Shown one piece after another: positions 7,965 to 17,666 of a stretch of DNA of 64,000 nt. Position numbers and translations under genes: made by a program. The DNA is from BRH-c25 sp035627615 (lineage in GTDB: Bacteria > Bacillota > Clostridia > Lutisporales > Lutisporaceae). The stretch is from NCBI GenBank assembly GCA_035627615.1, contig DASPLL010000048.1:1-64000 (forward strand), given 5' to 3'. The notes beneath the pieces are model-generated. The model did not search any database and had not been told where the DNA came from. It saw nothing but the letters and a program-made list of their open reading frames with translations. The number at the start of each line of letters is the position of its first letter. Position 1 is the first letter of the stretch.

Positions 7965-9086
7965 TCACGATACCTTATCAACAGCAGATTTTGGTTTTAC
8001 AAATATCATCCGCCCGGCGGCAGTCTGAAGAACGCTTGTCACGACAACTTCTATAGTCTCGCCGATAAAACGCTTCCCACCGTCAACTACTATCATTGTT
8101 CCGTCATCAAGGTATGCAACCCCCTGCCCAAATTCCTTACCATCCTTGATAACCTGCACCACCATTTCCTCACCCGGCAGTACAACAGGTTTGACTGCAT
8201 TTGCAAGCTCATTGATGTTCAGAACAGGTACTCTCTGGAATTCTGCCACCTTGTTCAAATTGTAGTCGTTGGTGATTACTTTTCCATTCATGTATTGTGC
8301 CAGCTTCAAAAGCTTGGTATCAACTTCCGAGAGCTCATCAAAATCCTTTTCCACGATTTCAACGTTAATTTCCAGTTCCTTCTGGATCTTGTTCAGAATA
8401 TCCAGACCTCTGCGGCCTCTGTTTCTTTTCAATGCATCGGAGGAGTCGGCAATATGCCTGAGCTCTTCCAGAACAAATGCAGGTATTATAAGCGGGCCTT
8501 CAACAAACCCTGTCTTACATATGTCTGCTATTCTTCCATCTATGATAACACTAGTATCGAGAATTTTTGGCTGTACAACATTATCTACTTTTGTTGTCAG
8601 TTTATCCTTATCCCTCTGAATCAATCTCTTCCATGGGAGAAGCAATCCAATAAGGTCCTCCCTCTTTTTAGTCGCTATACTCACTCCCAGGTATCCCAGG
8701 AGCAAATAAATCAATATTGACAACAGAGTACCCAACCATGCAAACGGTATCAGCTTTATAGGACCACTGCTTATAAGATATGCAATGACAAGACCTATGA
8801 TCAAGCCCACTGCTCCAACCAGCATTTCACCGGTAGGTACTTTCTGAAGCATTTTCTCAACTCTAGTGGTAGACTCCTTACCTATATTAATAAGCCAGGA
8901 AGATATTAAATAAAATATTATTCCACCAATAGCCCCGCCTAATAATAGAAAAACAAATGAATTTCCCCCTGAAATATCATAGCCAAAAATCTGTGTTAAC
9001 CCAAAATAGCTTGTAAGAAGATACGACATTTCTGCACCCAGAGCAACCCCCAAAACCATTAACACCCAAACAAAAATTTTCCTCAT
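7965..9086 (-). CDS. Membrane-anchored PIN/TRAM domain protein (YacL-like)
   Basis: The N-terminal third holds four hydrophobic segments. A PIN domain (ILDTSVIIDGRIADI... with later acidic residues VITNDYNLNK) and a C-terminal TRAM domain (GEEMVVQVIKDGKEFGQGVAYLDDGTMIVV) follow. PIN domains are metal-dependent nucleases and TRAM binds RNA; the exact role of the YacL family is not settled. An AGGAGG lies upstream; the ATG at 9086 (373 aa) or the TTG at 9089 fits its spacing, while the GTG at 9098 is too close. The gene sits between carD and ispD, as in many Firmicutes. Confidence 0.93.
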   Translation of the reverse strand: MRKIFVWVLMVLGVALGAEMSYLLTSYFGLTQIFGYDISGGNSFVFLLLGGAIGGIIFYLISSWLINIGKESTTRVEKMLQKVPTGEMLVGAVGLIIGLVIAYLISSGPIKLIPFAWLGTLLSILIYLLLGYLGVSIATKKREDLIGLLLPWKRLIQRDKDKLTTKVDNVVQPKILDTSVIIDGRIADICKTGFVEGPLIIPAFVLEELRHIADSSDALKRNRGRRGLDILNKIQKELEINVEIVEKDFDELSEVDTKLLKLAQYMNGKVITNDYNLNKVAEFQRVPVLNINELANAVKPVVLPGEEMVVQVIKDGKEFGQGVAYLDDGTMIVVDGGKRFIGETIEVVVTSVLQTAAGRMIFVKPKSAVDKVS

Positions 9087-9247
9087 CAATAAGTTCACCT
9101 CCTTTTATAAGTATATCCATTTTGATACTTTTTAAGCAATTGTAAACCAATTATATTATATCAGATATATTACCATTACAAAATAACAACTACCACTTAA
9201 TTTTAGCCATTTATATAATAATATTGCTGTATTTCCATTCTTTGCTG

Positions 9248-9724
9248 TCATTTTATCATGCATTGTACTGCTTCTTCCACTATTTCAAAGGATTCGTCCA
9301 GTATAAGCATCAGTTCACTGATCAAAAGCTGTCCGGCGCTTTCAAGCATCCTTTTTTCGCCTGTTGAAAGCTTTTTTTCACGGTCGGCGACAGTCAGGTT
9401 CTTTACAAGCTCTGCTATTTCGTAAATATCTCCTCTCCTTATTTTTGTCTCATTATCCCTGTACCGTTTGCTCCAATTCTTGCACATACTGCCTGTTTCA
9501 CCAGACAATATACTATATATATCGTCAACCTTGTCCTTAATTGTTATAGCCCTAATGCCATGAGCCTCCATTTTGTCAAGAGGCACCATGACCTTCATGT
9601 CACCTAAAGCTATCCTGATAACATAATACTTGCATTTTTCCCCCAGCACCTCCTTCTCCTCTATTCCTTCTATGACTCCTGCCCCATGGCGGGGATAAAA
9701 TACTTTGTCACCTATATTAAACAT
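9248..9724 (-). CDS. carD: CarD family transcriptional regulator
   Basis: The 158-residue protein starts with the CarD/TRCF RNA polymerase-interacting domain (FNIGDKVFYPRHGAGVIEGIEE...YYVIRI) and continues with the helical C-terminal part (NWSKRYRDNETKIRRGDIYEIAELVKNL). CarD proteins bind the polymerase beta subunit and stabilise the open complex at housekeeping promoters. The ATG at 9724 is preceded by GGAGGT; an open extension to 9775 lacks a site and is not family-like. Confidence 0.95.
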   Translation of the reverse strand: MFNIGDKVFYPRHGAGVIEGIEEKEVLGEKCKYYVIRIALGDMKVMVPLDKMEAHGIRAITIKDKVDDIYSILSGETGSMCKNWSKRYRDNETKIRRGDIYEIAELVKNLTVADREKKLSTGEKRMLESAGQLLISELMLILDESFEIVEEAVQCMIK

Positions 9725-9940
9725 CAATTTACCTCCAATCAGATTTCCTGAATCATGAAATATTACAATTACCATAATTTTCTACTGACAATGGAATGTC
9801 CACATTGCAATTATAAATTGACATTGGAATTTCTAATATTTATAATGAATGTAGAACAATATTGAAACAGCTTCTTATCAATAAAGGTTTTGAATAACTT
9901 ACTATATTTTATGTTTACTTTTATATAGGAGTGATACCTC

Positions 9941-10336
9941 ATGAAAGATTTGCTTTACGATCACTTCCAGGACAGCGTTGGAGAGCTATTAGTACGCCAC
10001 AAAAGCATTCTTGATGTACTGACAAAGTATCAGGAGTCTCAATCAAGGGTGAATAGAGCCGTAGTAAAGGCGGTAACCTCCTGCGGGTGTATTGAAATCA
10101 ACTCAAAAAAACAGAATTATGATGATGAAGTAACCCTGAAGGACCTGAAGAACTATATGGATACTCATCTGAGAGGAGGACTGTGCTCCAACTGCAGGGA
10201 AGTCATTGAAAAAGAGCTTGGAAACAATCTCTTTTATGTGGCAGCCTTATGTAATGTGTTGGATATCAGTATGTACGATGTACTTTTAAAGGAGTATGAA
10301 AAGATGCATACCCTTGGCATTTACAATCTGTTCTAA
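9941..10336 (+). CDS. Conserved all-helical cysteine-containing protein, MazG-like C-terminal part
   Basis: 131 residues with a good site (AGGAGTGATACCTC) before the ATG. The protein is mostly helical; CGC (about residues 48-50) and CxxC (CSNC, about 83-86) could bind a metal or act in redox. The C-terminal part (EKELGNNLFYVAALCNVLDISMYDV) resembles the helical core of MazG-type pyrophosphohydrolases, but I do not see the full EExxE metal motif, so activity is not claimed. It lies between disA and carD but faces the other way, with its own terminator. I recognise it only as a protein conserved in clostridia. Confidence 0.8.
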   Translation: MKDLLYDHFQDSVGELLVRHKSILDVLTKYQESQSRVNRAVVKAVTSCGCIEINSKKQNYDDEVTLKDLKNYMDTHLRGGLCSNCREVIEKELGNNLFYVAALCNVLDISMYDVLLKEYEKMHTLGIYNLF

Positions 10337-10345
10337 ATGAAATGA

Positions 10346-10386
10346 AACCCTGTACAATGTCTGATGACATTGTACAGGGTTTTTAT
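10346..10386 (+). terminator. Terminator, probably bidirectional
   Basis: A perfect 16-bp stem (AACCCTGTACAATGTC with its complement) and a TGAT loop are followed by TTTTATTT on the plus strand. On the minus strand the sequence after the stem is also T-rich, so it may serve disA too. Confidence 0.9.
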
Positions 10387-10387
10387 T

Positions 10388-10423
10388 TACATAGTGCCTC
10401 GTGTTGTTGTGTTAATAATCACT
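10388..10423 (-). repeat. Short form of the 'AGTGCTTATTAACAC' palindromic element
   Basis: Read on the minus strand it is AGTGATTATTAACACAACA followed closely by ACGAGGCACTATGTA. These are the left and right ends of the 110-bp element at 43777-43886, joined without the middle. It begins at the disA stop codon. Confidence 0.7.
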
Positions 10424-11501
10424 AAATATGTCTTTCAGTCTGTATCTGTTCATACACCCGTTTGAGGCTCTCCTTTATTATCCGTGCTCTTACCTCTCCT
10501 ATCCCCTCTACATCATCCAATTCTTCGATGGAAGCCCCAAGAATCCTCTGCAGCTTTTCAAAGTCCGCTACCAGGTTCTCGATAATATTCATCGGCAGCC
10601 TGGGAATTTTGCTGAGGATCCTATAGCCTCTGGTTGATATCGGCAGATCCAGGGTATTGATATTGTTACCCAGGCCAAGGAGCTTGGCAACAAACGGCAG
10701 CTCCAAAAGATCCTCTGAAGACTGATTCCTCAAGGTCCTTATTACTTCCTTATAGCTCTTCTCCTCATCTTTCGGCAGATAATCCCTTACAAGCAGTATC
10801 TCTTCTTCCCTCAGGCCGGACACCAGCTCATCCAGCTGCATGCTTACAAGCTTTCCTTCAATCCCCAGCTCATGAATGTACCTTTCAACCTCCATTACTA
10901 TTCTGGTCACGATTTCGATTTTCTGTACAGCCAATGCTACATCAAGCACAGTGGCTATATCGTCGAACTCCAGTGAACCAAGGTTTGCCAGTGTCCTGTC
11001 CAATACCGACTTATATTTGGTCAGTGTCTGCAGTGCCTGGTTAGCTTTGGAAAGTATGATACTGAGGTCCTTAAGAACATATTTCAGATATCCCTTGTAA
11101 ATAGTTATAATGTTCCTTCTCTGGGATATTGAAATCACAAGCTCTCCGGTCTGCCTTGCAACCCTTTCCGCAGTCCTGTGCCTGATGCCTGTTTCGGAGG
11201 ATGGTATGGAAGGGTCCGGTATCAGCTGTGTATTGGCATATAAAATTTTCTTTGCATCCCGGCTAAGTATGATTGCGCCATCCATTTTTGCAAGCTCGTA
11301 TAAATACGCCGGTGAAAAATCCGAATTGATATGAAAGCCTCCATCCACAAGGGACATGACCTCTTTACTGTCACCTATTACTATAAGTCCCCCTGTTTTT
11401 GCCTTCAGCACGCTTTCCAAGCCCTCTCTCAAGGAGGTGCCGGGGGCAATCATCCTGAGACAGCCCTGCAGCCCATCATCTCTGCTCACTTCATCCCTCA
11501 T
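10422..11501 (-). CDS. disA: DNA integrity scanning diadenylate cyclase
   Basis: DisA makes c-di-AMP from two ATP and scans DNA for damage. The 359-residue protein has the N-terminal DAC domain with the DGA (MDGAIILS, about 73-79) and RHR (TGIRHRTAERVA, about 105-116) motifs, a central helical spine and a C-terminal HhH-type DNA-binding part (IEELDDVEGIGEVRARIIKE). The ATG at 11501 has GGAGGG six bases upstream, inside the end of radA; the genes are 3 bp apart and translationally linked, an order conserved in Firmicutes. Confidence 0.97.
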   Translation of the reverse strand: MRDEVSRDDGLQGCLRMIAPGTSLREGLESVLKAKTGGLIVIGDSKEVMSLVDGGFHINSDFSPAYLYELAKMDGAIILSRDAKKILYANTQLIPDPSIPSSETGIRHRTAERVARQTGELVISISQRRNIITIYKGYLKYVLKDLSIILSKANQALQTLTKYKSVLDRTLANLGSLEFDDIATVLDVALAVQKIEIVTRIVMEVERYIHELGIEGKLVSMQLDELVSGLREEEILLVRDYLPKDEEKSYKEVIRTLRNQSSEDLLELPFVAKLLGLGNNINTLDLPISTRGYRILSKIPRLPMNIIENLVADFEKLQRILGASIEELDDVEGIGEVRARIIKESLKRVYEQIQTERHI

Positions 11502-11504
11502 CTT

Positions 11505-12869
11505 TTACCCTCCAATAATTATGTCAAGCATTTCATTGACATTTGATACTCCGATGACTTCAATGCCTGATTTATCATTAAGTCTGCCAAGATTATTCCT
11601 TGGTATGATACACCTTTTAAATCCAAGCTTTGCAGCTTCATTCACCCTTTTCTCCATAAAGTTCACCGCTCTTACCTCCCCGGCAAGTCCTACTTCCCCT
11701 ATTATGACGGTGCCTTCATCAATTTCCTTATCCCTGAAGCTGGAAGCTACCGCGGCTATTATACCCATATCCGCCGCAGGCTCATTCAACTTGATCCCGC
11801 CTACTACATTAACATATGAATCACTGCTGCCGAGCTGCATGCCGACTCTTTTCTCAAGTACAGCCATAAGAAGCATCACCCTGTTGTAATCAACTCCAGT
11901 TGCATTCCTCCTTGGAACTCCGAAGCTGGTATGGCTCAGAAGCGCCTGTACCTCCACAAGCATCGCCCTTGTTCCCTCCATAGCGGAAATGACACAGGAG
12001 CCGGATGCTCCTTTCATTCTTCCCGACAAAAGCATCTCGGAAGGATTGATTACCGCTGTAAGCCCTTTGTCCCCCATTTCAAAAATACCTATTTCATTGG
12101 TAGATCCGAATCTATTCTTTACAGCCCGGAGTACCCTGTACGACATATGTGTCTCCCCTTCAAAATAAAGAACGGTATCCACCATATGCTCCAGAACCCT
12201 GGGGCCTGCTATCGCACCCTGCTTCGTCACATGCCCTACTATAAAGGTTGCTATGCCGTCCTGCTTGGCAATTTTCATCAGTCCAAGGGTAGCTTCCCTG
12301 ACCTGGCTTACGCTTCCTGGAGCCGAGGATATATCAGGGTTGTACATGGTCTGTATAGAATCCACTATCAGAATATCAGGCTTCATATCACTTACATACA
12401 CATCAACATTCCGTGTATTGTTCTCAGATACCAGAAAGATATTCCCGGAGCTGATACCCATTCTGGAAGCCCTCAGCTTGATTTGAGCGGCTGATTCCTC
12501 TCCTGATATATATAGTACCTTGAGACCCTTGATTCCTATACTGCTTGATACCTGAAGCAGCAGGGTCGACTTGCCTATTCCGGGATCTCCTCCGACAAGT
12601 ATGAGAGAACCCTTGACAATACCGCCGCCCATCACCCTGTCCAGTTCAGAGTTGCCGGTGCTAAGCCTTTCTTCTATATTATCAGAAATATCCGGCAGTG
12701 CTTCCGGCTTTGCCAATACTCCCACAAGCCTTCGCTGAGCCTGGGCTTCCTTCTGCTCAACCTCCTCCACAAGGGTATTCCACTGCCCGCACTCAGGACA
12801 TCTTCCCATCCACTTGGGAGATTCGCTCCCACATTCGTTGCATACAAATTTCGTTCTTATCTTCGCCAT
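11505..12869 (-). CDS. radA: DNA repair protein RadA
   Basis: RadA helps branch migration in homologous recombination. Its 454 residues contain an N-terminal four-cysteine zinc finger (CNECG...CPECG), the RecA-like ATPase with Walker A GDPGIGKST, the RadA signature KNRFGSTNE, and a C-terminal Lon-protease-like domain (GGIKLNEPAADMGIIAAVASS). GAGGTG precedes the ATG at 12869. Downstream disA is coupled. Upstream is the clpC terminator, so radA probably has its own promoter in 12870-13110. Confidence 0.97.
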   Translation of the reverse strand: MAKIRTKFVCNECGSESPKWMGRCPECGQWNTLVEEVEQKEAQAQRRLVGVLAKPEALPDISDNIEERLSTGNSELDRVMGGGIVKGSLILVGGDPGIGKSTLLLQVSSSIGIKGLKVLYISGEESAAQIKLRASRMGISSGNIFLVSENNTRNVDVYVSDMKPDILIVDSIQTMYNPDISSAPGSVSQVREATLGLMKIAKQDGIATFIVGHVTKQGAIAGPRVLEHMVDTVLYFEGETHMSYRVLRAVKNRFGSTNEIGIFEMGDKGLTAVINPSEMLLSGRMKGASGSCVISAMEGTRAMLVEVQALLSHTSFGVPRRNATGVDYNRVMLLMAVLEKRVGMQLGSSDSYVNVVGGIKLNEPAADMGIIAAVASSFRDKEIDEGTVIIGEVGLAGEVRAVNFMEKRVNEAAKLGFKRCIIPRNNLGRLNDKSGIEVIGVSNVNEMLDIIIGG

Positions 12870-13114
12870 TTCTACACCTCATACCAAAAGCAGACATATC
12901 GCCGGATGTGCCAGTGCTCTCATATATCATATCGGAACTTTCACATATTTTGTAAACTCTATATACAATCATTCCCAAATATTCGTACTTTTTTTCATCA
13001 AAGCTTATTTTTATTATACTATATTTGACAATAGCATAACCACAAGAAAATTGCCAGAAAGGCAGATAAGAATGAAAAGGAGTAAGAACAGTAAAAAACG
13101 GATTGCATTAACTG

Positions 13115-13158
13115 AAAAAATCCCCAGCAAGGTTAAAAGCTAAACCTGCCGGGGATTT
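13115..13158 (-). terminator. Terminator of the ctsR-mcsA-mcsB-clpC operon
   Basis: AAATCCCC(AGC)AAGGTT pairs with AACCTGCCGGGGATTT (near-perfect), followed on the minus strand by TTTTTTCAG. It begins 8 bp after the clpC stop. Confidence 0.85.
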
Positions 13159-13165
13159 ACACATA

Positions 13166-15601
13166 TTATTTGTTTTTGAATATTAGCTTATCATTCTCCT
13201 CATCAATCAGTACATCAGAGCCAGGCTTTATATCGCCTTTGAGCATCTCCTCAGAGAGCTGATCCTCCACCATCTTCTGTATGGCACGGCGGAGAGGCCT
13301 TGCACCGTATGCCTGGTCATAGCCCTTATCCACCAGCAGTTCCTTTGCTTTATCAGTCACTTCTACACTGATGTTCATTTCATTGATCCTGTCCATAAGT
13401 GATCTGAGCATCATCTCCACGATCTGCTTCAGGTGCTCTTCCGCCAACTGATGGAATACTATTATCTCATCAACCCTGTTCAGGAATTCCGGTCTGAAGG
13501 TCCTCTTAAGCTCTTCCATTACGTTGCCCTTCATTTTTTCATAAGCGTCTTCCCTCTCATTGGTTGATGTGGCAAATCCCAGTACAGCCTGCTTCTTTAT
13601 TGTACTTACACCGACATTGGAGGTCATTATTACTACAGTATTCTTGAAATCAACTGTTCTTCCCTTACCGTCCGTCAGTCTGCCGTCATCAAGTATCTGA
13701 AGCAGTACATTAAACACATCCGGATGTGCCTTTTCTATTTCATCAAGGAGTATGACCGAATACGGCTTTCTTCTTACCTTTTCTGTCAGTTGTCCCCCTT
13801 CTTCATAACCCACATAGCCTGGAGGGGAGCCGATCAGCTTTGATACGGTATGCTTTTCCATATACTCGGACATATCGACCCTGATCACAGCGTTTTCATC
13901 ACCGAACAGCGCTTCCGCCAATGCTTTGGAAAGCTCTGTCTTCCCCACCCCTGTCGGTCCGAGGAATATGAAGGAACCTACCGGTCTTTTGGGATCTTTA
14001 AGCCCTACCCTTGCTCTCCTTATTGCCTTTGAAACGGCCAATACCGCTTCTTCCTGCCCAATGACCCTTTTATGGAGTATCGACTCCAGATTAAGCAGTC
14101 TCTTAGATTCCTCCTCTGCCAGCTTGGTCACCGGGATCCCGGTCCAGCTTGACACTATCGTTGCTATATCCTCATCAGTAACGACTGAATCCTTTGAGGT
14201 AGCCTTGTCATTCCAGTTCTTCTTGCTATCCTCAAGCTGCTGCTTCAAGCTCTGTATACTATCCCTTATCTGGGCTGCCTGCTCATAATTCTGAAGGCTT
14301 ATTGCCTCAGCCTTCTCCTTGTCGAGAGCTGCAATGCCATCCTCAAGCTTCTTGAGGTCCGGGGGAGCGGTAAAAATCTTGATCCTCACCTTGGACGCGG
14401 CCTCATCCACCAGGTCGATGGCCTTATCAGGAAGGAACCTGTCTGCAATATACCTGTCTGACAATTCAACTGCAGCCTTTATGGCATCATCAGTTATCTT
14501 AACCTTGTGATGGGCTTCATATTTATCCCTGAGACCTTCAAGTATAAGCAGCGCTTCCTCTTTCGTAGGTTCACCAACAGTCACAGGCTGAAAACGTCTT
14601 TCCAATGCCGGATCCTTCTCTACATGCTTCCTGTATTCATCAAGAGTGGTTGCTCCTATTGCCTGTATTTCACCCCTTGCAAGAGCCGGCTTCAGTATAT
14701 TGGAAGCATCTATCGCGCCCTCAGCTCCGCCTGCCCCTATGATGGTATGCATTTCATCTATGAAAAGTATTATATTTTTTGCTTCTCTGATCTCGTTCAT
14801 GACGTTCTTGAGCCTTTCCTCGAATTCACCCCTGTATTTGGAACCCGCAACCATTGAGGAAAGATCCAGTGTAATGACTCTTTTTCCTTTTAATATCTCA
14901 GGAATATTACTCTCAATTATTTTCTGGGCCAGACCCTCGGCAATAGCTGTCTTGCCCACTCCGGGGTCTCCTATCAGTACTGGGTTGTTCTTGGTCCTCC
15001 TGCTCAATATCTGAATCACACGCTCAATCTCTTTTTCTCTGCCGATGATTGGATCCAGTTTGCCTTCCCTGGCCATTTCAGTCAGATCCCTGCCAAACTG
15101 GTTCAAGGCTGGGGTGTTGGATCCTTTGGCCTGTGCTGCAGTTGATTTTCCTTTCCCTCTTTCATCATTCAGCAATGACATTACTTCCTGTCTGACATTA
15201 TCAAAGTTCAGACCCAATCCTGCCAGTATCTGGGCAGCAACCCCTTCTCCCTCACGGATCAAGGCCAGAAGCAGATGCTCAGTTCCTATATAGCTGTGTC
15301 CCAGGTTCCTTGCTTCATCTACGCTTAATTCAAGAACCGTTTTGGTCCTTGGAGTATAGCCCATGACCTGCTCAACTGCCTGTTCTCCCTTGCCGATCAC
15401 ATTCTCAACCTGCTGTCTGAATGCATCAAGGGCTACGCCCTTATTCCTGAGCACCTGGGCCGCTATGCCCTCTCCTTCTCTGATCAGTCCAAGCAGTATA
15501 TGTTCAGTGCCTATATAGCTATGATTAAGCCTTATGGCTTCCTCCTGTGAGTAAACCATAACCTTCTGGGCTCTCTCTGTAAATCGATCAAATACTCCCA
15601 T
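13166..15601 (-). CDS. clpC: ATP-dependent Clp protease ATP-binding subunit ClpC
   Basis: ClpC is the class III Hsp100 unfoldase that feeds ClpP. The 811-residue protein has two Clp-N repeats (1-150), AAA-1 with Walker A GDPGVGKT (about 210), a UVR-like middle coiled segment (about 420-455) where MecA/McsB-type adaptors act, AAA-2 with GPTGVGKT (about 548), and a C-terminal D2-small domain. GGAGG precedes the ATG at 15601. It is the last gene of the CtsR-controlled operon, 17 bp after mcsB. Confidence 0.98.
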   Translation of the reverse strand: MGVFDRFTERAQKVMVYSQEEAIRLNHSYIGTEHILLGLIREGEGIAAQVLRNKGVALDAFRQQVENVIGKGEQAVEQVMGYTPRTKTVLELSVDEARNLGHSYIGTEHLLLALIREGEGVAAQILAGLGLNFDNVRQEVMSLLNDERGKGKSTAAQAKGSNTPALNQFGRDLTEMAREGKLDPIIGREKEIERVIQILSRRTKNNPVLIGDPGVGKTAIAEGLAQKIIESNIPEILKGKRVITLDLSSMVAGSKYRGEFEERLKNVMNEIREAKNIILFIDEMHTIIGAGGAEGAIDASNILKPALARGEIQAIGATTLDEYRKHVEKDPALERRFQPVTVGEPTKEEALLILEGLRDKYEAHHKVKITDDAIKAAVELSDRYIADRFLPDKAIDLVDEAASKVRIKIFTAPPDLKKLEDGIAALDKEKAEAISLQNYEQAAQIRDSIQSLKQQLEDSKKNWNDKATSKDSVVTDEDIATIVSSWTGIPVTKLAEEESKRLLNLESILHKRVIGQEEAVLAVSKAIRRARVGLKDPKRPVGSFIFLGPTGVGKTELSKALAEALFGDENAVIRVDMSEYMEKHTVSKLIGSPPGYVGYEEGGQLTEKVRRKPYSVILLDEIEKAHPDVFNVLLQILDDGRLTDGKGRTVDFKNTVVIMTSNVGVSTIKKQAVLGFATSTNEREDAYEKMKGNVMEELKRTFRPEFLNRVDEIIVFHQLAEEHLKQIVEMMLRSLMDRINEMNISVEVTDKAKELLVDKGYDQAYGARPLRRAIQKMVEDQLSEEMLKGDIKPGSDVLIDEENDKLIFKNK

Positions 15602-15618
15602 AATATATCCTCCTGAAT

Positions 15619-16638
15619 TTATTCCAATTTGCTTCTTACCATTTCTGCTCTTATTATATCTCGCTCTCCCGGACTTAATTCCTTTCCGCTGTGCTTTTGA
15701 ATGCTTGCAGTCTGTGTCTCTATCATAATTTCATTCAAAAGCTGTGCAGGAATGTTTTCAATAATACCCATATCCACTCCCAGCCTTATATCCGAAAGCA
15801 GCTTCATACACTCCTGAGAATTCATCACTCTTGCATTTTTCATGATACCCCAGGAGCGCCATATCTTATCCTCGATCTGAATTCTGTTGTTTCCCAGCAG
15901 AACTTTTCTTGCTTCCTTTTCTTTGTCAATTATCTGTCTTGTTACCGCAGTAAGGTTTTCCACAATTTCCTCTTCCGCCCTGCCAAGGGTTATCTGATTT
16001 GATATCTGGAATATGTTCCCGACGATTTCAGTCCCCTCACCATACAGCCCTCTTATTGTAAGGCCTATATGAGCCACTGCCTGGAGTATCTTATTCATGT
16101 TTCCGGTAATGTTCAATGCTGGAAGGTGCACCATTACGGAAGCTCTCATGCCTGTACCCACATTGGTCGGACAGCTTGTGAGATAGCCCCAGTTTTCATT
16201 GTATGCATATTCAAGCTCCTGCTCCAGGACATCATCGATGTTGCTGGCCATTTCCCAGGCCTTTTTTATTTGAAGCCCTGAAAGGATCGCCTGTATCCTG
16301 ATATGGTCCTCTTCATTGACCATTATGCTCAGCACTCCGTCACCGCTTATGATCGCCGCTCCACTTGTGCTGTTCTTTGAAAGCCCCGGACTGATCAGAT
16401 GCCTTTCCACAAGGAACTGCCTCTCTATGGAAGGAACATCCTTCATGATATAGTCCCTGAACTTCAGCGGCATGTCGGTTTTTGAAAGACTGTCCCTGAC
16501 CATATCTATCACTGACTTTGCCCGTTCAGCATCCAGACCTGAAGGAAACGGAATGTCTGCTATATTCCTGGCCAGCCTGATACGGCTGCTCAGTATAATA
16601 TCATTATGGGGGCCATTACCCTGCATCCAACCCTTCAT
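15619..16638 (-). CDS. mcsB: Protein arginine kinase McsB
   Basis: McsB phosphorylates arginine residues, marking proteins for ClpCP and inactivating CtsR. The 339-residue protein has the phosphagen-kinase catalytic fold: SSRIRLARN near the N terminus, the NEEDHIRIQ loop with the catalytic glutamate, and conserved arginines (GTGMRASVMVHLPAL). Its ATG overlaps the mcsA TAA by one base (TAATG), so translation is coupled. Confidence 0.97.
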   Translation of the reverse strand: MKGWMQGNGPHNDIILSSRIRLARNIADIPFPSGLDAERAKSVIDMVRDSLSKTDMPLKFRDYIMKDVPSIERQFLVERHLISPGLSKNSTSGAAIISGDGVLSIMVNEEDHIRIQAILSGLQIKKAWEMASNIDDVLEQELEYAYNENWGYLTSCPTNVGTGMRASVMVHLPALNITGNMNKILQAVAHIGLTIRGLYGEGTEIVGNIFQISNQITLGRAEEEIVENLTAVTRQIIDKEKEARKVLLGNNRIQIEDKIWRSWGIMKNARVMNSQECMKLLSDIRLGVDMGIIENIPAQLLNEIMIETQTASIQKHSGKELSPGERDIIRAEMVRSKLE

Positions 16639-17150
16639 TACACTTCCCCCTTTGCACCTTTATTGATTTCCCTTATTTTATCCCTTAGGGCTGCGGCCTT
16701 TTCATACTCTTCATTTTTTATTGCCTCATCCAGCTGCTGTTTTAGTTTTTCGACCTCCCGCAGCACCTTTATCCTGCCGCCTGCCCTATCTGGTATTTTG
16801 CCCGTATGGCTTGTGTTACCGTGTACTTTTTTGAAAAGCGGGTTAAGCCTTTCTCCGAACACCTTATAACAATTACCACAGCCAAACCTTCCGGTCTCTT
16901 TGAACTTGGAATATGACAAGCCGCACACATCGCATTTAATGTCATTCACCATATCTGCCTTTATCGGAGCCGCTCCACCCGAGTTAAGAAGTCCTGCAAG
17001 AAGATCATTTACAGAAAAGCTTGTGCTCAGGCTTAACAGGTTTTTCTGCATGGCGCACTGCTCACACAGATGCAAGTCGGTCTTTTTCCCATTCTCAACC
17101 TTGGTTATGTGTACCGTTGCCGGTCTCTTTGCACATTCATCACAAAGCAT
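16638..17150 (-). CDS. mcsA: McsA, activator of McsB
   Basis: Zinc-binding partner that activates McsB and acts with it in CtsR control. The 170 residues show four CxxC pairs (CDEC, CEQC, CDVC, CGNC) and a C-terminal UVR motif (KLKQQLDEAIKNEEYEKAAALRD). The ATG at 17150 follows GGGAGGTAAAACA; an upstream in-frame start at 17165 overlaps that site and is rejected. Confidence 0.96.
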   Translation of the reverse strand: MLCDECAKRPATVHITKVENGKKTDLHLCEQCAMQKNLLSLSTSFSVNDLLAGLLNSGGAAPIKADMVNDIKCDVCGLSYSKFKETGRFGCGNCYKVFGERLNPLFKKVHGNTSHTGKIPDRAGGRIKVLREVEKLKQQLDEAIKNEEYEKAAALRDKIREINKGAKGEV

Positions 17151-17187
17151 TGTTTTACCTCCCAAAAGGTGAATTTTATACTTATAA

Positions 17188-17649
17188 TCACTGGATCAAA
17201 GCTGCTACTATCACAGCTTTCAGGATCTCCGCCCTCAGATTGTCCCTGTAGGGTTTCCCCGCCATGGACAGCGTGCTGTCATCAGCTGAAGCCTTCAGAA
17301 TATTCATGATCTTAAGGTCAATCAGCTTCTGCTTGTACAATGCTTCTATAAGAGCAAAGGCACTCTCCTTATTGATGCTGTCCCCTATGCTGTTAGAAAG
17401 CATATTAAGCAGATATTCATCCTTGTCAACCTCTATACGGGCGATCCTTATACAGCCGCCACCGCCTCTGCGTGACTCTATGAAATATCCTCTGTCAGTT
17501 GTAAACCTGGTCATCAATACATAATTGATCTGTGATGGGGCACAGTCAAACTGATTCGCCATTTCATTCCTCTGAATCTCAATTGCCCCGTTGCCCTGCT
17601 CTATCATGTCACTTATGAATTTTTCTATCAAATCACTTATTCTTGACAT
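17188..17649 (-). CDS. ctsR: Class III heat-shock repressor CtsR
   Basis: CtsR represses clp genes at normal temperature; its glycine-rich loop is the thermosensor. The 153-residue protein has the winged HTH (IEIQRNEMANQFDCAPSQINYVLMTRF) and the glycine loop RRGGGGCIRI, where many homologues have Y in place of the C. It heads the ctsR-mcsA-mcsB-clpC operon and has a consensus CtsR box in its promoter. Confidence 0.97.
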   Translation of the reverse strand: MSRISDLIEKFISDMIEQGNGAIEIQRNEMANQFDCAPSQINYVLMTRFTTDRGYFIESRRGGGGCIRIARIEVDKDEYLLNMLSNSIGDSINKESAFALIEALYKQKLIDLKIMNILKASADDSTLSMAGKPYRDNLRAEILKAVIVAALIQ

Positions 17650-17666
17650 ATCATCACTCTTTCCGA

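Noticed and set aside
13072..13143. Possible 23-codon basic peptide on the plus strand
   Set aside because: It has an AAAGGCAG-like site, but its 3' half is one arm of the clpC terminator, which explains the sequence better.
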